Shown piece after piece: positions 17,771-26,690 of a stretch of DNA of 64,000 nucleotides. The position numbers and the translations under genes are program-made. Origin of the DNA: Sporolactobacillus pectinivorans (GTDB lineage: Bacteria; Bacillota; Bacilli; Bacillales; Sporolactobacillaceae). How positions within the stretch are numbered: position 1 is the first letter of the stretch; the number at the start of each line of letters is the position of its first letter. The stretch is from positions 1,722,922-1,786,921 of the forward strand of contig NZ_NXGA01000001.1 of assembly GCF_002802965.1 (NCBI RefSeq), in the 5' to 3' direction. The notes beneath the pieces are model-generated. The model saw only the letters and a list, made by a program, of their open reading frames with translations, did not search any database and had not been told where the DNA came from.

Positions 17771-18880
17771 TTGAAACTGTTTCCAAAATCTACGGGCCCT
17801 TATCCTTATATATGGGCACTACTGGTTTTTCCGCAATATTTTTATAATGTCCTGCAAGCCGGACGTCTGACGGATAAATTGATTGGCGTGGGAGCCGGTC
17901 TGATTCTGTTTTATGTTTTTCGGCAGATGTACTGGCTTGAAAATTGGAATCTGGTCTTTCATTTTTTACTGAGCATAGCCGTGCTGTCTGCTGTCTCTTT
18001 GATGAGCGATCCTTCAATGATGTTCTATGGTTTCCTTTTTGTTCTGATGTTCGGCTATGCGAATCAGACCGTTCAGCTGGTGGCCGGTCTTGGCGGACTT
18101 ACCATTGCCTTCATGATGGTTTCCTTCTTAACGGAAGGCAATCCGTTCGTTTTTCTTCATCAGTTCCAGTTCATTGTTTTTCTTGTAGAAATCATTACAC
18201 CGGTTGCCATTTTTATTTATGAGCGGACCAAACGTTTGCACCATCAGCTAGACGATGCAAACGAACGAATTGTCACCCTGACCAAGGAGAAGGAGCGCAA
18301 TCGTTTCGCCCGTGATCTGCATGATACACTCGGGCATACGCTGACTATGATTATTATGAAAAGCGAGCTGGCAGCACGGCTTATTACAAAAGATCGAGAA
18401 AGGGCTAAAAAAGAAATAGATGAAATAGAAGGCATCTCAAGGAAAGCATTGCAACAGGCGCGAGAGCTTGTCTCCTCAGTCCGGGACTGCTCATTACCGG
18501 AAGAGATGGAAGAAGCAAAGCATTTCCTTGAAGCAAAAGGTGTATCTGTGACAATTGATGTGCCGGAAAGATGGCCGATGCTCCGTGAGGCTGACGAATC
18601 CATGGTGGCACTTGCTCTTCGTGAGGCTGTGACGAATGTTGTCAGGCATAGTGCCGCCGGGCATTGCCACATCATAGGGACGGAAGACCATCGGAAACTG
18701 ATCATTGAGGTCAGAGACGACGGGGTCGGTATGCAGAAGAAGAACACTGAAGGAAATGGGCTTCACACCATGCAGGAGCGCATGAAACTGATTGGAGGAA
18801 AGGTTGCTATTTTGTCTGAAAGAAGGGGAACGGCTATCCGCTTTTCGCTCCCTCTAAAGAAGAAAGGAGCAGGCGCATGA
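17771..18880 (+). CDS. Sensor histidine kinase, DesK-like
   Basis: A membrane sensor kinase of about 369 residues: four to five membrane segments in the first 145 residues, a linker coiled coil, a HisKA_3 dimerisation domain with phosphorylated H184 in RDLHDTLGH, and a HATPase domain ending in GNGLHTMQERM. Length and layout match the B. subtilis membrane-fluidity sensor DesK, including the early PYIW motif. I chose TTG at 17771 because GGAAGGGAG at 17755-17763 is ideally placed and DesK-like proteins begin there. It overlaps the response regulator by four bases. No desaturase gene is adjacent. Confidence 0.88.
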   Translation: MKLFPKSTGPYPYIWALLVFPQYFYNVLQAGRLTDKLIGVGAGLILFYVFRQMYWLENWNLVFHFLLSIAVLSAVSLMSDPSMMFYGFLFVLMFGYANQTVQLVAGLGGLTIAFMMVSFLTEGNPFVFLHQFQFIVFLVEIITPVAIFIYERTKRLHHQLDDANERIVTLTKEKERNRFARDLHDTLGHTLTMIIMKSELAARLITKDRERAKKEIDEIEGISRKALQQARELVSSVRDCSLPEEMEEAKHFLEAKGVSVTIDVPERWPMLREADESMVALALREAVTNVVRHSAAGHCHIIGTEDHRKLIIEVRDDGVGMQKKNTEGNGLHTMQERMKLIGGKVAILSERRGTAIRFSLPLKKKGAGA

Positions 18881-19479
18881 GAGTTGTCATCACAGAAGAT
18901 CAAGGCATGCTGCGCGGCGCACTTGTTCAGCTTCTTGAAATGGAAGAAGATATTGAAGTTGTCGGTGAAGCGGGGGATGGCCGGCAGGCATTGACGCTTG
19001 TTGATCAATTCCATCCGGATATACTGATTGCCGACATTGAAATGCCTGAAATGTCCGGACTGGAGCTTGCTGAATACTTAAAGAACAATAAAAGCCTGTG
19101 CAAGACAGTGATCGTTACAACGTTTGCCCGCCCCGGGTATTTAGAAAGAGCAATGAAGGCCGGAGTATCCGGATATATTTTAAAGGATGAGCCGATTGAA
19201 GATTTGATTGCCCATCTCCGTCAAATTAATCAGGGGCAGCGTTTCATCAGCCCGGAACTTGCAGAATCATTCTTTTTTTCCGAACAGAATCCATTGACAG
19301 CGCGTGAGATTGATGTGCTTCGCTCTGCTGTCAGCGGGGAGGACACGAAAAAAATTGCGGATAAACTCCATTTATCCCATGGCACAGTGCGCAACTACCT
19401 GTCTTCAGCCATTCAGAAAATGGAAAGCCATTCCCGACAAGAAGCTGTGATCAAAGCGAAAAATAAAGGCTGGATTTGA
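18877..19479 (+). CDS. Response regulator, DesR-like (NarL family)
   Basis: A 200-residue cytoplasmic transcription factor with a receiver domain (phosphorylated D53 in IADIEMPEMSG, and TTFARPGYLERAMKAGVSGY as in DesR) and a LuxR-type helix-turn-helix from about 135 on (PLTAREIDVLRSAVSG...GTVRNYLS). It overlaps the kinase gene by four bases, so the pair is coupled. DesR normally switches on the desaturase des at low temperature. Here the target is not next door and may lie elsewhere, or the pair may control other envelope genes. Confidence 0.9.
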   Translation: MRVVITEDQGMLRGALVQLLEMEEDIEVVGEAGDGRQALTLVDQFHPDILIADIEMPEMSGLELAEYLKNNKSLCKTVIVTTFARPGYLERAMKAGVSGYILKDEPIEDLIAHLRQINQGQRFISPELAESFFFSEQNPLTAREIDVLRSAVSGEDTKKIADKLHLSHGTVRNYLSSAIQKMESHSRQEAVIKAKNKGWI

Positions 19480-19589
19480 TGGAGAAAATAAGTTTACCCT
19501 GAATTTTGAAGGGAAAAAGATGTATCTTGAAAGTTGCGGGACGGGCCATGGAAGAGGATGACAGCAAATTCATTGGATAACGCCGCTCG

Positions 19590-19700
19590 CTCTTAATAAG
19601 GAAAAACTCACTCCTAACGAAGGTAAAATTGCTCCTAATCCGGATAGACTCTGCTCCTAATGAGAGAAAACTTGCTCCGAACGCCGCCACTCATCCAAAT
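19590..19700. repeat. Degenerate repeats around the word TTGCTCCTAAT
   Basis: Four spaced copies of (A/T)CTCC(T/G)AA(T/C) occur between about 19608 and 19682, each after an A-rich run, with a period near 25 bases. A related word, AAAATTGCTCCCAATG, lies at about 34275. Function unknown. Confidence 0.6.
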
Positions 19701-19803
19701 CGTATGGAAAGGGCAAAGTAATTTTTGTCGAATTGTACATGTGTCCCCCTCAAGCAGGATAAAGTCTGCATAAGATATAGAAAAATAGAGGGAGGATACA
19801 GGT

Positions 19804-19863
19804 ATGTTCATTCTGATCGTCGTTATGTTTATTCTCCTTGTGATTGTCGGGCTATTTTTCTGA
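19804..19863 (+). CDS. YjcZ-like tiny membrane protein
   Basis: A 19-residue frame, MFILIVVMFILLVIVGLFF, is preceded by GAGGGAGG at 19788-19794, nine bases before its ATG. The hydrophobic segment is nearly the same as the membrane part of YjcZ/SscA-type sporulation proteins (ALIVVLFILLVIVG). Those usually have a Gly/Tyr-rich N terminus, which is absent here. A hairpin terminator follows. Confidence 0.6.
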   Translation: MFILIVVMFILLVIVGLFF

Positions 19864-19905
19864 AGGCAGTAAGGGGGAAGAATGCCTGTTGTAAAGGAAC
19901 AACGG

Positions 19906-19946
19906 ATAGCCAGGTGTATTTATTTACAGAACCCTGGCATTTTTAA
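19906..19946 (+). terminator. Terminator after the YjcZ-like gene
   Basis: GCCAGG and CCTGGC flank a loop of about 18 bases; TTTTTAATTT follows. Confidence 0.65.
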
Positions 19947-20106
19947 TTTGAGTAATAAGTCATGTCCATCGATAAAAGTCAACCTTTTTTTTGTGAATTA
20001 CTTCTGCCAAACTAGTGCTGCATCGACAAAAAAACCCCGTTCAGCATTTGCCGGAAATGTGTGACAATAGAGATACATTAATCATGCGAAGGGGAGTGCG
20101 GTAATC
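19947..20106. other. Intergenic stretch without a recognised gene
   Basis: AT-rich; an AAAAAAACCCCG tract is present near 20027. Nothing coding is supported. The Shine-Dalgarno GGGGAG of the next gene is at about 20091-20096. Confidence 0.4.
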
Positions 20107-20373
20107 ATGCGGAACATCATTTCGTTTAAATTTAATCCTTCAAAACTTAAATTGAACAAGTTTATTGATTTTTATGGGTACTGCACGCAGTGGGATCAGA
20201 ACATTTACGTTTATGGAAAGACCGAAGCTTATAAGGTGCATCGGTTATCTGAACTTCTTTCATTTATACTTTTTAGTCATGATGAAGAGTGCCTGATCGT
20301 CATAGAAGGAAGCGGAATTCCTGAAACGAAGGATTATATTTCCAAACATCTGGCAGGTGTGTTGTCCGCATAA
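20107..20373 (+). CDS. Small protein with a possible degenerate HPr-like fold
   Basis: An 88-residue cytoplasmic protein not assigned to a known family with certainty. The pattern of a short strand, LNKFIDF helix, YVYGKTEAYKVHRLSELLSFILF and then a strand plus VIEGSGIPETKDYISKHL resembles HPr/Crh (KSxLGIMSL..., EGxDE...). The active His15 equivalent of HPr is not visible, so it could not act as a normal phosphocarrier. AGGGGAG precedes the ATG. It stands alone between the DesR-like gene and the radical SAM gene. Confidence 0.65.
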   Translation: MRNIISFKFNPSKLKLNKFIDFYGYCTQWDQNIYVYGKTEAYKVHRLSELLSFILFSHDEECLIVIEGSGIPETKDYISKHLAGVLSA

Positions 20374-20458
20374 TGGAGCTTCTTAATTTTGATTTTCTGT
20401 TATTTTTTCCAATATGATATAGTTATAGGATACATATCATATTGAAAGGAAAATGAAA

Positions 20459-21592
20459 ATGTTGCCAAAAGAAACGATACAGAAGGCTCCCATCAGCCCA
20501 ATGAATGACCCTTGGGAAGCTTACTATGATATGGAAGCATATGGTCATCTTGAATTGACTAACGTTGAGTTTACAACGACAACGCTTTGTAACATGAGAT
20601 GCGAACACTGCGCAGTCGGTTATACGCTTCAGAAACGTGATCCGGATGCGCTGCCGCTGGATCTGATGATTAAACGTCTGGATGAAGCAACTAATCTTCA
20701 CGCGCTCAGTATTACTGGCGGAGAGCCAATGCTCTCGTTGAAATCGTTAAGAGAGTATGTAGTGCCCATTTTAAAGTATGCACACGAGCGCGGACTGAGA
20801 ACGCAGATTAATTCAAATCTGACGCTCGATCTTGCGCGTTATGAGCTAATTATCCCTTATCTGGATGTCCTTCATATTTCATTTAATTATGGCAGTTTTC
20901 AGGATTATTCTGATATTGGGTTTGCAGTAATGGATAAAAAACCAAAACGGGAACAGCAGGAACTATTCTTTAATCGCATGATTGAAAATGCCAAGGTGCT
21001 CTCTTCACGGGGTGTTCTTGTCTCGGCTGAAACCATGATTAATAAACGCACACTGCCGCATCTTGAAGAAATTCACAGGCAGGTCGTTACAATGGGGTGT
21101 CGTCGTCATGAAATTCACCCAATGTATCCGAGCGATTTCGCGAGCAGTCTACAGGTAGCGTCATTGGACGAAATCCGTTCAGGTATTCAGAGATTGCTGA
21201 ATGCGCGGGATGAAGATGTCTGGATGTTGTTTGGCACGCTGCCTTTTTATCCGTGCAGCGATGATGAGCGGGATCTGAAGCTTCTGAAGAAATTATATGA
21301 AGCAAAAAATGTAACGGTTCGCAATGATCCTGACGGTCGCTCCCGGCTGAACGTTAATATTTTCAATGGCGATATCATCGTTACCGATTTTGGCGATACG
21401 CCTCCTCTGGGGAACATCAAAACAACCAGTCTTGAGGGTGCCTACAGAAACTGGATGCAAACGCCGCTGGCCCGGTCATTAAATTGTCATTGCCCGGCGG
21501 TAAAGTGTCTCGGTCCGAATGTACTGGTTAAAAATACGTATTACAAAGACGTTGATTTTTCAAAACGAAAAACACGGATTGTGATCGACTGA
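20459..21592 (+). CDS. yfkAB: Radical SAM protein of the YfkAB family
   Basis: A cytoplasmic radical SAM enzyme of about 377 residues with unknown substrate. The [4Fe-4S] site is C44-x3-C48-x2-C51 (CNMRCEHC), followed by the GGEP SAM motif (ITGGEPML). Near residue 343 it has the family mark CxCx4C (CHCPAVKC), which gives the family its name and may bind a second cluster. In B. subtilis the yfkA and yfkB halves are one gene, as here. ATG 20459 lies eight bases after AAAGGA; ATG 20453 is closer. A hairpin terminator follows. Confidence 0.93.
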   Translation: MLPKETIQKAPISPMNDPWEAYYDMEAYGHLELTNVEFTTTTLCNMRCEHCAVGYTLQKRDPDALPLDLMIKRLDEATNLHALSITGGEPMLSLKSLREYVVPILKYAHERGLRTQINSNLTLDLARYELIIPYLDVLHISFNYGSFQDYSDIGFAVMDKKPKREQQELFFNRMIENAKVLSSRGVLVSAETMINKRTLPHLEEIHRQVVTMGCRRHEIHPMYPSDFASSLQVASLDEIRSGIQRLLNARDEDVWMLFGTLPFYPCSDDERDLKLLKKLYEAKNVTVRNDPDGRSRLNVNIFNGDIIVTDFGDTPPLGNIKTTSLEGAYRNWMQTPLARSLNCHCPAVKCLGPNVLVKNTYYKDVDFSKRKTRIVID

Positions 21593-21622
21593 CCGTTATT
21601 CTGAAAGATTCCATATCTTATA

Positions 21623-21672
21623 AAATAGTGACTTTTGTCATCTGAACAATGGCAATAAGTCACTATTTTTGT
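21623..21672 (+). terminator. Terminator of yfkAB
   Basis: AAATAGTGACTT pairs perfectly with AAGTCACTATTT over a 22-base loop, followed by TTG. Confidence 0.75.
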
Positions 21673-21722
21673 GTACGGCCACCTGTTAAGCTTTGAATAG
21701 AAGATGGAAGGGGGCATGATCA

Positions 21723-22658
21723 ATGATTATTGAAGTGAAAGATCTTGTTAAACGTTATAAAAATTTCCTCGCGATCGATCACCTTAATCTTACAATAGAT
21801 GACGGTGAAATATTCGGCCTGCTCGGTCCGAACGGCGCCGGGAAGACGACGCTGGTCAATACTGTTCTTGGCTTGACATCCGTTGATCAGGGGCACATAA
21901 CCGTTTTTGGAGAAGAGATGGGGAAACATGAGCGGGAAATAAAAAAACAAATCGGGCTCGTTCCCCAGGATATCGCCGTGTATGACGAATTGACAGCCTA
22001 TGAAAACGTCCGGTTATTCGGCAAACTTTTCGGACTCAAAGGAGAAGTTCTCAAAATCGGAGTCAGTGACGCTCTGGAATTCACGGGACTGACGCACCTG
22101 CAGAGCAAAAAATCGTCGCAGTTTTCGGGCGGAATGAAGAGGCGCCTGAATATTGCCTGTGCCATTGTTCACAAACCAAAGCTGATTATTATGGATGAAC
22201 CAACAGTCGGGATTGACCCGCAATCGCGCAATTATATTCTTGAATCGGTCAAAAAACTGAATCAGATGGGCTGCACGGTTATTTACATTTCACATTATAT
22301 GGAAGAAGTGGCAGCGATCTGCTCACAAATTGCCATCGTTGACAAAGGACGGATTATCGCCAAGGGAACCAAGGAAGAACTGAGTAAGCTGATTGTTGAT
22401 GATCAGATTGTTTCGGTCGATATTGATTCACCCAACTATACGCTGATCGAAAAATTAAAAGGCTTGTCAGAAGTCAAAGACGCATCCATAGAAGGCCAGA
22501 CCGTCCGCATTATCATGCGTGTGATGAATATGAATGCTGTCCTTTCGGCATTTCTTGAAGTGGGTATCACTGTAACAAAAGTAGCGACAAATACCCCGAC
22601 GCTTGAAGACGTGTTCCTGACGCTGACCGGAAGGGCTCTGCGGGAGGGATCTCATTGA
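21723..22658 (+). CDS. lnrL: ABC transporter ATP-binding protein, LnrL-like
   Basis: The ATPase of an ABC-2 type exporter, 311 residues. Walker A is GPNGAGKTT (35-43), the signature is FSGGMKRRL near 137, and Walker B is LIIMDEPTVGID. The C-terminal part is a DrrA-like tail. With two ABC-2 permeases and a LnrJ/LnrK-like two-component pair behind it, the set matches B. subtilis lnrJK-lnrLMN (yfiJKLMN), which confers resistance to linearmycins, polyene lipids that attack membranes. Here the kinase genes come last. GAAGGGGG precedes the ATG. Confidence 0.88.
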   Translation: MIIEVKDLVKRYKNFLAIDHLNLTIDDGEIFGLLGPNGAGKTTLVNTVLGLTSVDQGHITVFGEEMGKHEREIKKQIGLVPQDIAVYDELTAYENVRLFGKLFGLKGEVLKIGVSDALEFTGLTHLQSKKSSQFSGGMKRRLNIACAIVHKPKLIIMDEPTVGIDPQSRNYILESVKKLNQMGCTVIYISHYMEEVAAICSQIAIVDKGRIIAKGTKEELSKLIVDDQIVSVDIDSPNYTLIEKLKGLSEVKDASIEGQTVRIIMRVMNMNAVLSAFLEVGITVTKVATNTPTLEDVFLTLTGRALREGSH

Positions 22659-23830
22659 GAACGATCATTGCTGTTTTTCTCACTACGGTAAAATTAAATT
22701 TGCGGAATCGCCGCGGGCTGCTTTTTATGATTTTGTTTCCCATTGTCCTGACGTTAATTCTTGGGACAGCACTGAGCAATATCAGCAGCGGCAGCAATAC
22801 AACGGAATCTTTGCATATTCATGCTGCCATGGTTAATCAGGACCACGGCGCGATAGCCGGTCAATTGGAGAAATTCTTTCAAAGTCAGGAAATTAAAAAG
22901 ATCGTCAAAACAAAAAGCTATTCTTCTGTTAAAACAGCTTCATCGGATTTAAAGAATCAGAAACTTGATGCGGTCATTGTCATTAACAGCGGATTTTCTC
23001 AAGCCGTACAACAAGGCAGGAACTACAAGCTTGACTTTATTACCAGCGGCGACCTTGAGAGCTCGATTATCAAAAATATTGCCGAAAGCTATTTGAAGCG
23101 GATTAACGCCGTTCGGGCTTCGGCCTCTGCCGGTGCCTTTCCATCGCAGTCCGGTACTCAAATGCAGCCGGATTCACTGATTTCAGACCACGCGCTAAGC
23201 ATTAATGGTAAAGTTCCGAAATCAAGCGATTATTACGCGGTGACGATGTTGATCATGATTATTCTCTATGCCTCGAATTATGGACTGGATGTTGTCAGGG
23301 AATCAAAGAAATCACCGATTGGCTACAGAATACGTTCACTCCCTGTTCGTCAGATGAATTTCTTGATCGGCAAAACTCTTGGACAACTCGCGACCGTATT
23401 CTTACAAATCATTGTATTAGTGACATTTTTTAAATTTATCTATCATGCGAATTTTGGCAATCAGCTCGGATTTATATTTATGATGTGTTTCTTGCTCGGT
23501 TTTATCGTGATTATATTCAGTATGGCATTGTCGTTGTTCTTTACCTTTGAAATTGCTAACACACTTCTGAATTTTATCGTTCCGGTTGCTACGTTTTTGG
23601 CCGGCGGGTACGCCAAGCTCAGTTTTCTCGAAACCAACCCAATCACTTCGGCATTGCGCAGCTGGCTTCCCAACTCTTTGGCGCAGAATCTTATCTTCCA
23701 GAATATTTATGGGGAATCCGGAGTGTCGGTTACCGGAGGAATACTGAAACTGATTTTCATAGCTGGCTGCTTGTTATTACTAACAGTTGCGGCAGTGAGG
23801 AGGAGCAAAAATGGCGATCTTTCAAAATAA
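22655..23830 (+). CDS. lnrM: ABC-2 type permease, LnrM-like
   Basis: A membrane permease of 391 residues: one N-terminal helix, a large extracytoplasmic domain (about 45-195) and five more helices in the C-terminal half. This is the YhaP/DrrB-type ABC2_membrane_3 layout. TTG at 22655 overlaps the stop of the ATPase gene and follows GGGAGGG, so translation is coupled. It probably pairs with the next permease to form the channel of the exporter. Confidence 0.87.
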   Translation: MRTIIAVFLTTVKLNLRNRRGLLFMILFPIVLTLILGTALSNISSGSNTTESLHIHAAMVNQDHGAIAGQLEKFFQSQEIKKIVKTKSYSSVKTASSDLKNQKLDAVIVINSGFSQAVQQGRNYKLDFITSGDLESSIIKNIAESYLKRINAVRASASAGAFPSQSGTQMQPDSLISDHALSINGKVPKSSDYYAVTMLIMIILYASNYGLDVVRESKKSPIGYRIRSLPVRQMNFLIGKTLGQLATVFLQIIVLVTFFKFIYHANFGNQLGFIFMMCFLLGFIVIIFSMALSLFFTFEIANTLLNFIVPVATFLAGGYAKLSFLETNPITSALRSWLPNSLAQNLIFQNIYGESGVSVTGGILKLIFIAGCLLLLTVAAVRRSKNGDLSK

Positions 23831-24914
23831 TATCAAGCGTTTCCTGCTGCATAAACTGAATTTTGTCCTGTTGATGGTTATCCCTCTACTCTTTATCGTT
23901 CTCTCATTCTCAGGTTCAGGGGCTCAGAAGGCGGTAGTGGGAATTATTGATCATGACCACTCGTTGCTCTCACAAAGAATGGCACAATCGATAAAAACAC
24001 AGGCCGACGTGGTTACTGTGACGGAAAAAGACATGAGGGATCAGCTTATTAACAATAAGGTTGACAGTGTGATTATTATACCCAAGCATTTTGCACAGTT
24101 CATGCTTGCAGGCAGATCTGTTAAATTGCAAAGTTTTCATGTTCAGGAAAGCAATGTTTCAAGCGGTATCCAGACATTTGTTTCCAGTTATCTTCAGGAT
24201 GTCCATCTGATGGCGGGGAGCGCCCGCGGAGACAAGAATATGTTTTACAAGGCATTGGACGAATATCAAAAAAATCATTTGGGACTTCACGTAAAAAGTA
24301 CGGATAATTCCGGCGCGCAGAAGGAAAAGACTATGGGCGCCCTTGGATTCGTTATTTTCGGCTTGTTCATGATTGTCAGTGTCTCCTCACGTTTCATTAT
24401 GGAAGATAAAAAACTGAAGCTGTATAATCGCTTCTTTACGACCCCGTTATCAGTCCGGAGCTATAATGTACAAAATATATTAAGCTATCTGATGCTCGCG
24501 GCGGCAACCATTCTGTTGTTAATGGCAGTTCTTGTTTTCGGTTTCCATGCAACGCTAGGCCCTTCGTTGTTTAATGTATTTTTCGTGCTGTTTGTTTTTT
24601 CAGTTGTCTCAGTATCGATCGGTATTTTGATCAGTTCCCTTGCTAAGAGCCTAGGGCAGGCCACAGCCCTTAGTCAACTGATTATCACGCCGGTCGCAAT
24701 GCTCGGCGGCTGTTTCTGGCCAATCAGCATCACCCCTGTTTTTATGCAAAAAATTGCTGATTTCGTACCGACAACATGGGGTATGCGCGCACTGACATCG
24801 CTCGTATACGGCAATCAGTTGAACCATGTTATAATGGATTTGGTTGTTCTGCTTGCGTTCGCCGCTGTGTTTTTCCTGCTTGCTTCCTGGAAAAAATCAG
24901 ATATTGCACGTTAA
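23811..24914 (+). CDS. lnrN: ABC-2 type permease, LnrN-like
   Basis: Second permease, 367 residues, with the same layout: N-terminal helix, extracytoplasmic domain (about 40-180), and five or six helices ending in a short basic tail. Ser/Gly and LGG motifs such as TPVAMLGGCFWP in the third-last helix match ABC-2 exporters. It overlaps the preceding permease by 20 bases with GGAGGAG before its ATG. Two different permeases imply a heterodimeric channel. Confidence 0.87.
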   Translation: MAIFQNNIKRFLLHKLNFVLLMVIPLLFIVLSFSGSGAQKAVVGIIDHDHSLLSQRMAQSIKTQADVVTVTEKDMRDQLINNKVDSVIIIPKHFAQFMLAGRSVKLQSFHVQESNVSSGIQTFVSSYLQDVHLMAGSARGDKNMFYKALDEYQKNHLGLHVKSTDNSGAQKEKTMGALGFVIFGLFMIVSVSSRFIMEDKKLKLYNRFFTTPLSVRSYNVQNILSYLMLAAATILLLMAVLVFGFHATLGPSLFNVFFVLFVFSVVSVSIGILISSLAKSLGQATALSQLIITPVAMLGGCFWPISITPVFMQKIADFVPTTWGMRALTSLVYGNQLNHVIMDLVVLLAFAAVFFLLASWKKSDIAR

Positions 24915-24926
24915 TCGGAGGCACCC

Positions 24927-26036
24927 ATGTTCTATATTTATCGGGTTCTAATCTTTGGATTGGTCGGATATCTACTGACGGCCGGCAAGGGCGCACTGTC
25001 TTCTCTGGAAGTGGTGTGTTTCCTGTCGCTCGTCATTTTTGATGTATTGAAAACCAGATATATCCGGACAAAATTGATGGTGCAAGCGGAATGGGGGCTC
25101 GTTCTGATCGCATGTTTTGACCGCTCCGTTTTCATTGCAGCGTGGGCGCTCCTCCTGACTGACAGTTTGAAAAGCATGAAGCGCCTGCCATTACACCTTG
25201 CTTTTCTAACTGTTCCGGCTCTGTTTTTCCTGAATATGCAGCAAATCTTTCTTTATCTTCTTTATTTGGCCGTCTGTCTATACCTCACTGTTTTGATGAA
25301 CCGGCTGCAGATGGCGGAAGACCGGTTCAGAAAAGTGACAGATGAGGAGAGGCACTATATTTATGAACTTGAAAAATCAAGACTGCTGCTGCAGAAACAG
25401 GCAGAGGAAAATATTCACCTAACGGAATTGAAAGAACGGAACCGGATTGCCCGGGAACTGCATGATACAGTCGGCCACCGAATCGCGGGACTGTACCTCC
25501 AGCTTCAGGCAGCATATAAGATCAGAACGAAAAACCCAAAAAAATTTGAAGAACTAGTTACCCAAACGATTGCCGAACTTTCCGGCACGCTCATCATGGT
25601 GCATGATACAGCTCATGATCTTGTTCCGAAAAGCAAAACGGGCCTGGAGGTGATCCGGGAACTGGTTGATTCTTTCAATTATTGCGAAATGTCGTTTGCA
25701 TATCCGCAGCATATGGAAGGTGTTTCGGCTGCCCAGTGGCAGGTGCTGGAAGCTAATGTGCGGGAAGCACTGACCAATGTTTTTAAACATTCAGGGGCAA
25801 CAAAAGTGACCGTTGAGCTGACGAAGAATCTTCGTTTCATACGGCTTTTTATCCATGACAACGGGAATGGGGCGCCTGTACTGAATCATCATCTCGGTTT
25901 ATCGGGAATGCAAGAAAGGGTAAAAAATATGGGTGGCAGCCTGACAATCGACGGCCGTTCCGGTTTCACTATTGTCTGCGTGCTTCCACTGATTAGGGAA
26001 GAAGGTGGATTATTTGCGACTGCTCATCGTGGATGA
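24927..26036 (+). CDS. lnrJ: Sensor histidine kinase, LnrJ-like
   Basis: A membrane sensor kinase of 369 residues. About four or five helices fill the first 125 residues, then a coiled coil and a HisKA_3 domain with phosphorylated H179 in RELHDTVGH, and a C-terminal HATPase domain (GLSGMQERVKNMGG). It has no large extracellular domain, so the signal is probably sensed in or at the membrane, as proposed for LnrJ. It lies 12 bases after the exporter genes with GGAGG and overlaps the regulator gene by 32 bases. Confidence 0.87.
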   Translation: MFYIYRVLIFGLVGYLLTAGKGALSSLEVVCFLSLVIFDVLKTRYIRTKLMVQAEWGLVLIACFDRSVFIAAWALLLTDSLKSMKRLPLHLAFLTVPALFFLNMQQIFLYLLYLAVCLYLTVLMNRLQMAEDRFRKVTDEERHYIYELEKSRLLLQKQAEENIHLTELKERNRIARELHDTVGHRIAGLYLQLQAAYKIRTKNPKKFEELVTQTIAELSGTLIMVHDTAHDLVPKSKTGLEVIRELVDSFNYCEMSFAYPQHMEGVSAAQWQVLEANVREALTNVFKHSGATKVTVELTKNLRFIRLFIHDNGNGAPVLNHHLGLSGMQERVKNMGGSLTIDGRSGFTIVCVLPLIREEGGLFATAHRG

Positions 26037-26649
26037 TGATGCACTGATTCGCGACAGCCTGAAACTGATCATTGATCTGGAAGACGATATGGAAGTTGTC
26101 GGAACATGCAGCGATGGTGAAGAAGCGCTGCAATTTTGCCTGGTAAATGACCGTCCAGACCTTGTATTGATGGATATCAGGATGCCAGTCATGGATGGTG
26201 TCCGATGCGCCACCGAGCTTAAAAAGAGATGGCCGGACCTGAAAATCATTATGCTGACGACTTTCAAAGATGATGCCTATATCAAACAGGCAATGAAAGA
26301 TGGCGCCGCGGGTTATCTGCTCAAGAGTCAGCCGGCTGACTCAATTATCGCCACATTGCGGACAGCATACAAGGGCAGCGTTGTCATGAGCGGAGAAGTG
26401 GCCGAGAAATTATCCGCAATGCTCGGCAGTGAGTCTGATACATCAGCCCGCCCTGCCGAATGGAATGCACATCTAACTCATCGCGAAAAAGAAATTCTCG
26501 CCCTGATCGCCCAGGGTCACTCCAACCGGGAAATAGCCGGGCGCCTGTTTCTGAGCGAAGGGACTATTAGAAACAACGTCACGCGGATGCTGGAAAAGCT
26601 GGAACTTCGAACGCGGACACAGCTGGCCGTCTATTACATGAAACATTAA
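26005..26649 (+). CDS. lnrK: Response regulator, LnrK-like (NarL family)
   Basis: A 214-residue transcription factor with a receiver domain (D57 in VLMDIRMPVMDG, TTFKDDAYIKQAMKDGAAGYLLK) and a LuxR-type DNA-binding domain from about 150 (LTHREKEILALIAQGHSNREIA...GTIRNNVTRML). GTG 26005 is used; TTG at 26014 is a fair alternative behind AAGAAGG. It overlaps the kinase gene, so kinase and regulator are made together and probably control this operon. Confidence 0.9.
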   Translation: MDYLRLLIVDDDALIRDSLKLIIDLEDDMEVVGTCSDGEEALQFCLVNDRPDLVLMDIRMPVMDGVRCATELKKRWPDLKIIMLTTFKDDAYIKQAMKDGAAGYLLKSQPADSIIATLRTAYKGSVVMSGEVAEKLSAMLGSESDTSARPAEWNAHLTHREKEILALIAQGHSNREIAGRLFLSEGTIRNNVTRMLEKLELRTRTQLAVYYMKH

Positions 26650-26660
26650 CAGGAAAAAGA

Positions 26661-26690
26661 GGCGGCTGATAAGGCATTATCAGCTGCCTT
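26661..26690. terminator. Hairpin between lnrK-like and tetR genes
   Basis: GGCGGCTGATAA pairs with TTATCAGCTGCC around GGCA. It overlaps the last codons of the convergent tetR gene and probably stops transcription from either side. Confidence 0.6.
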
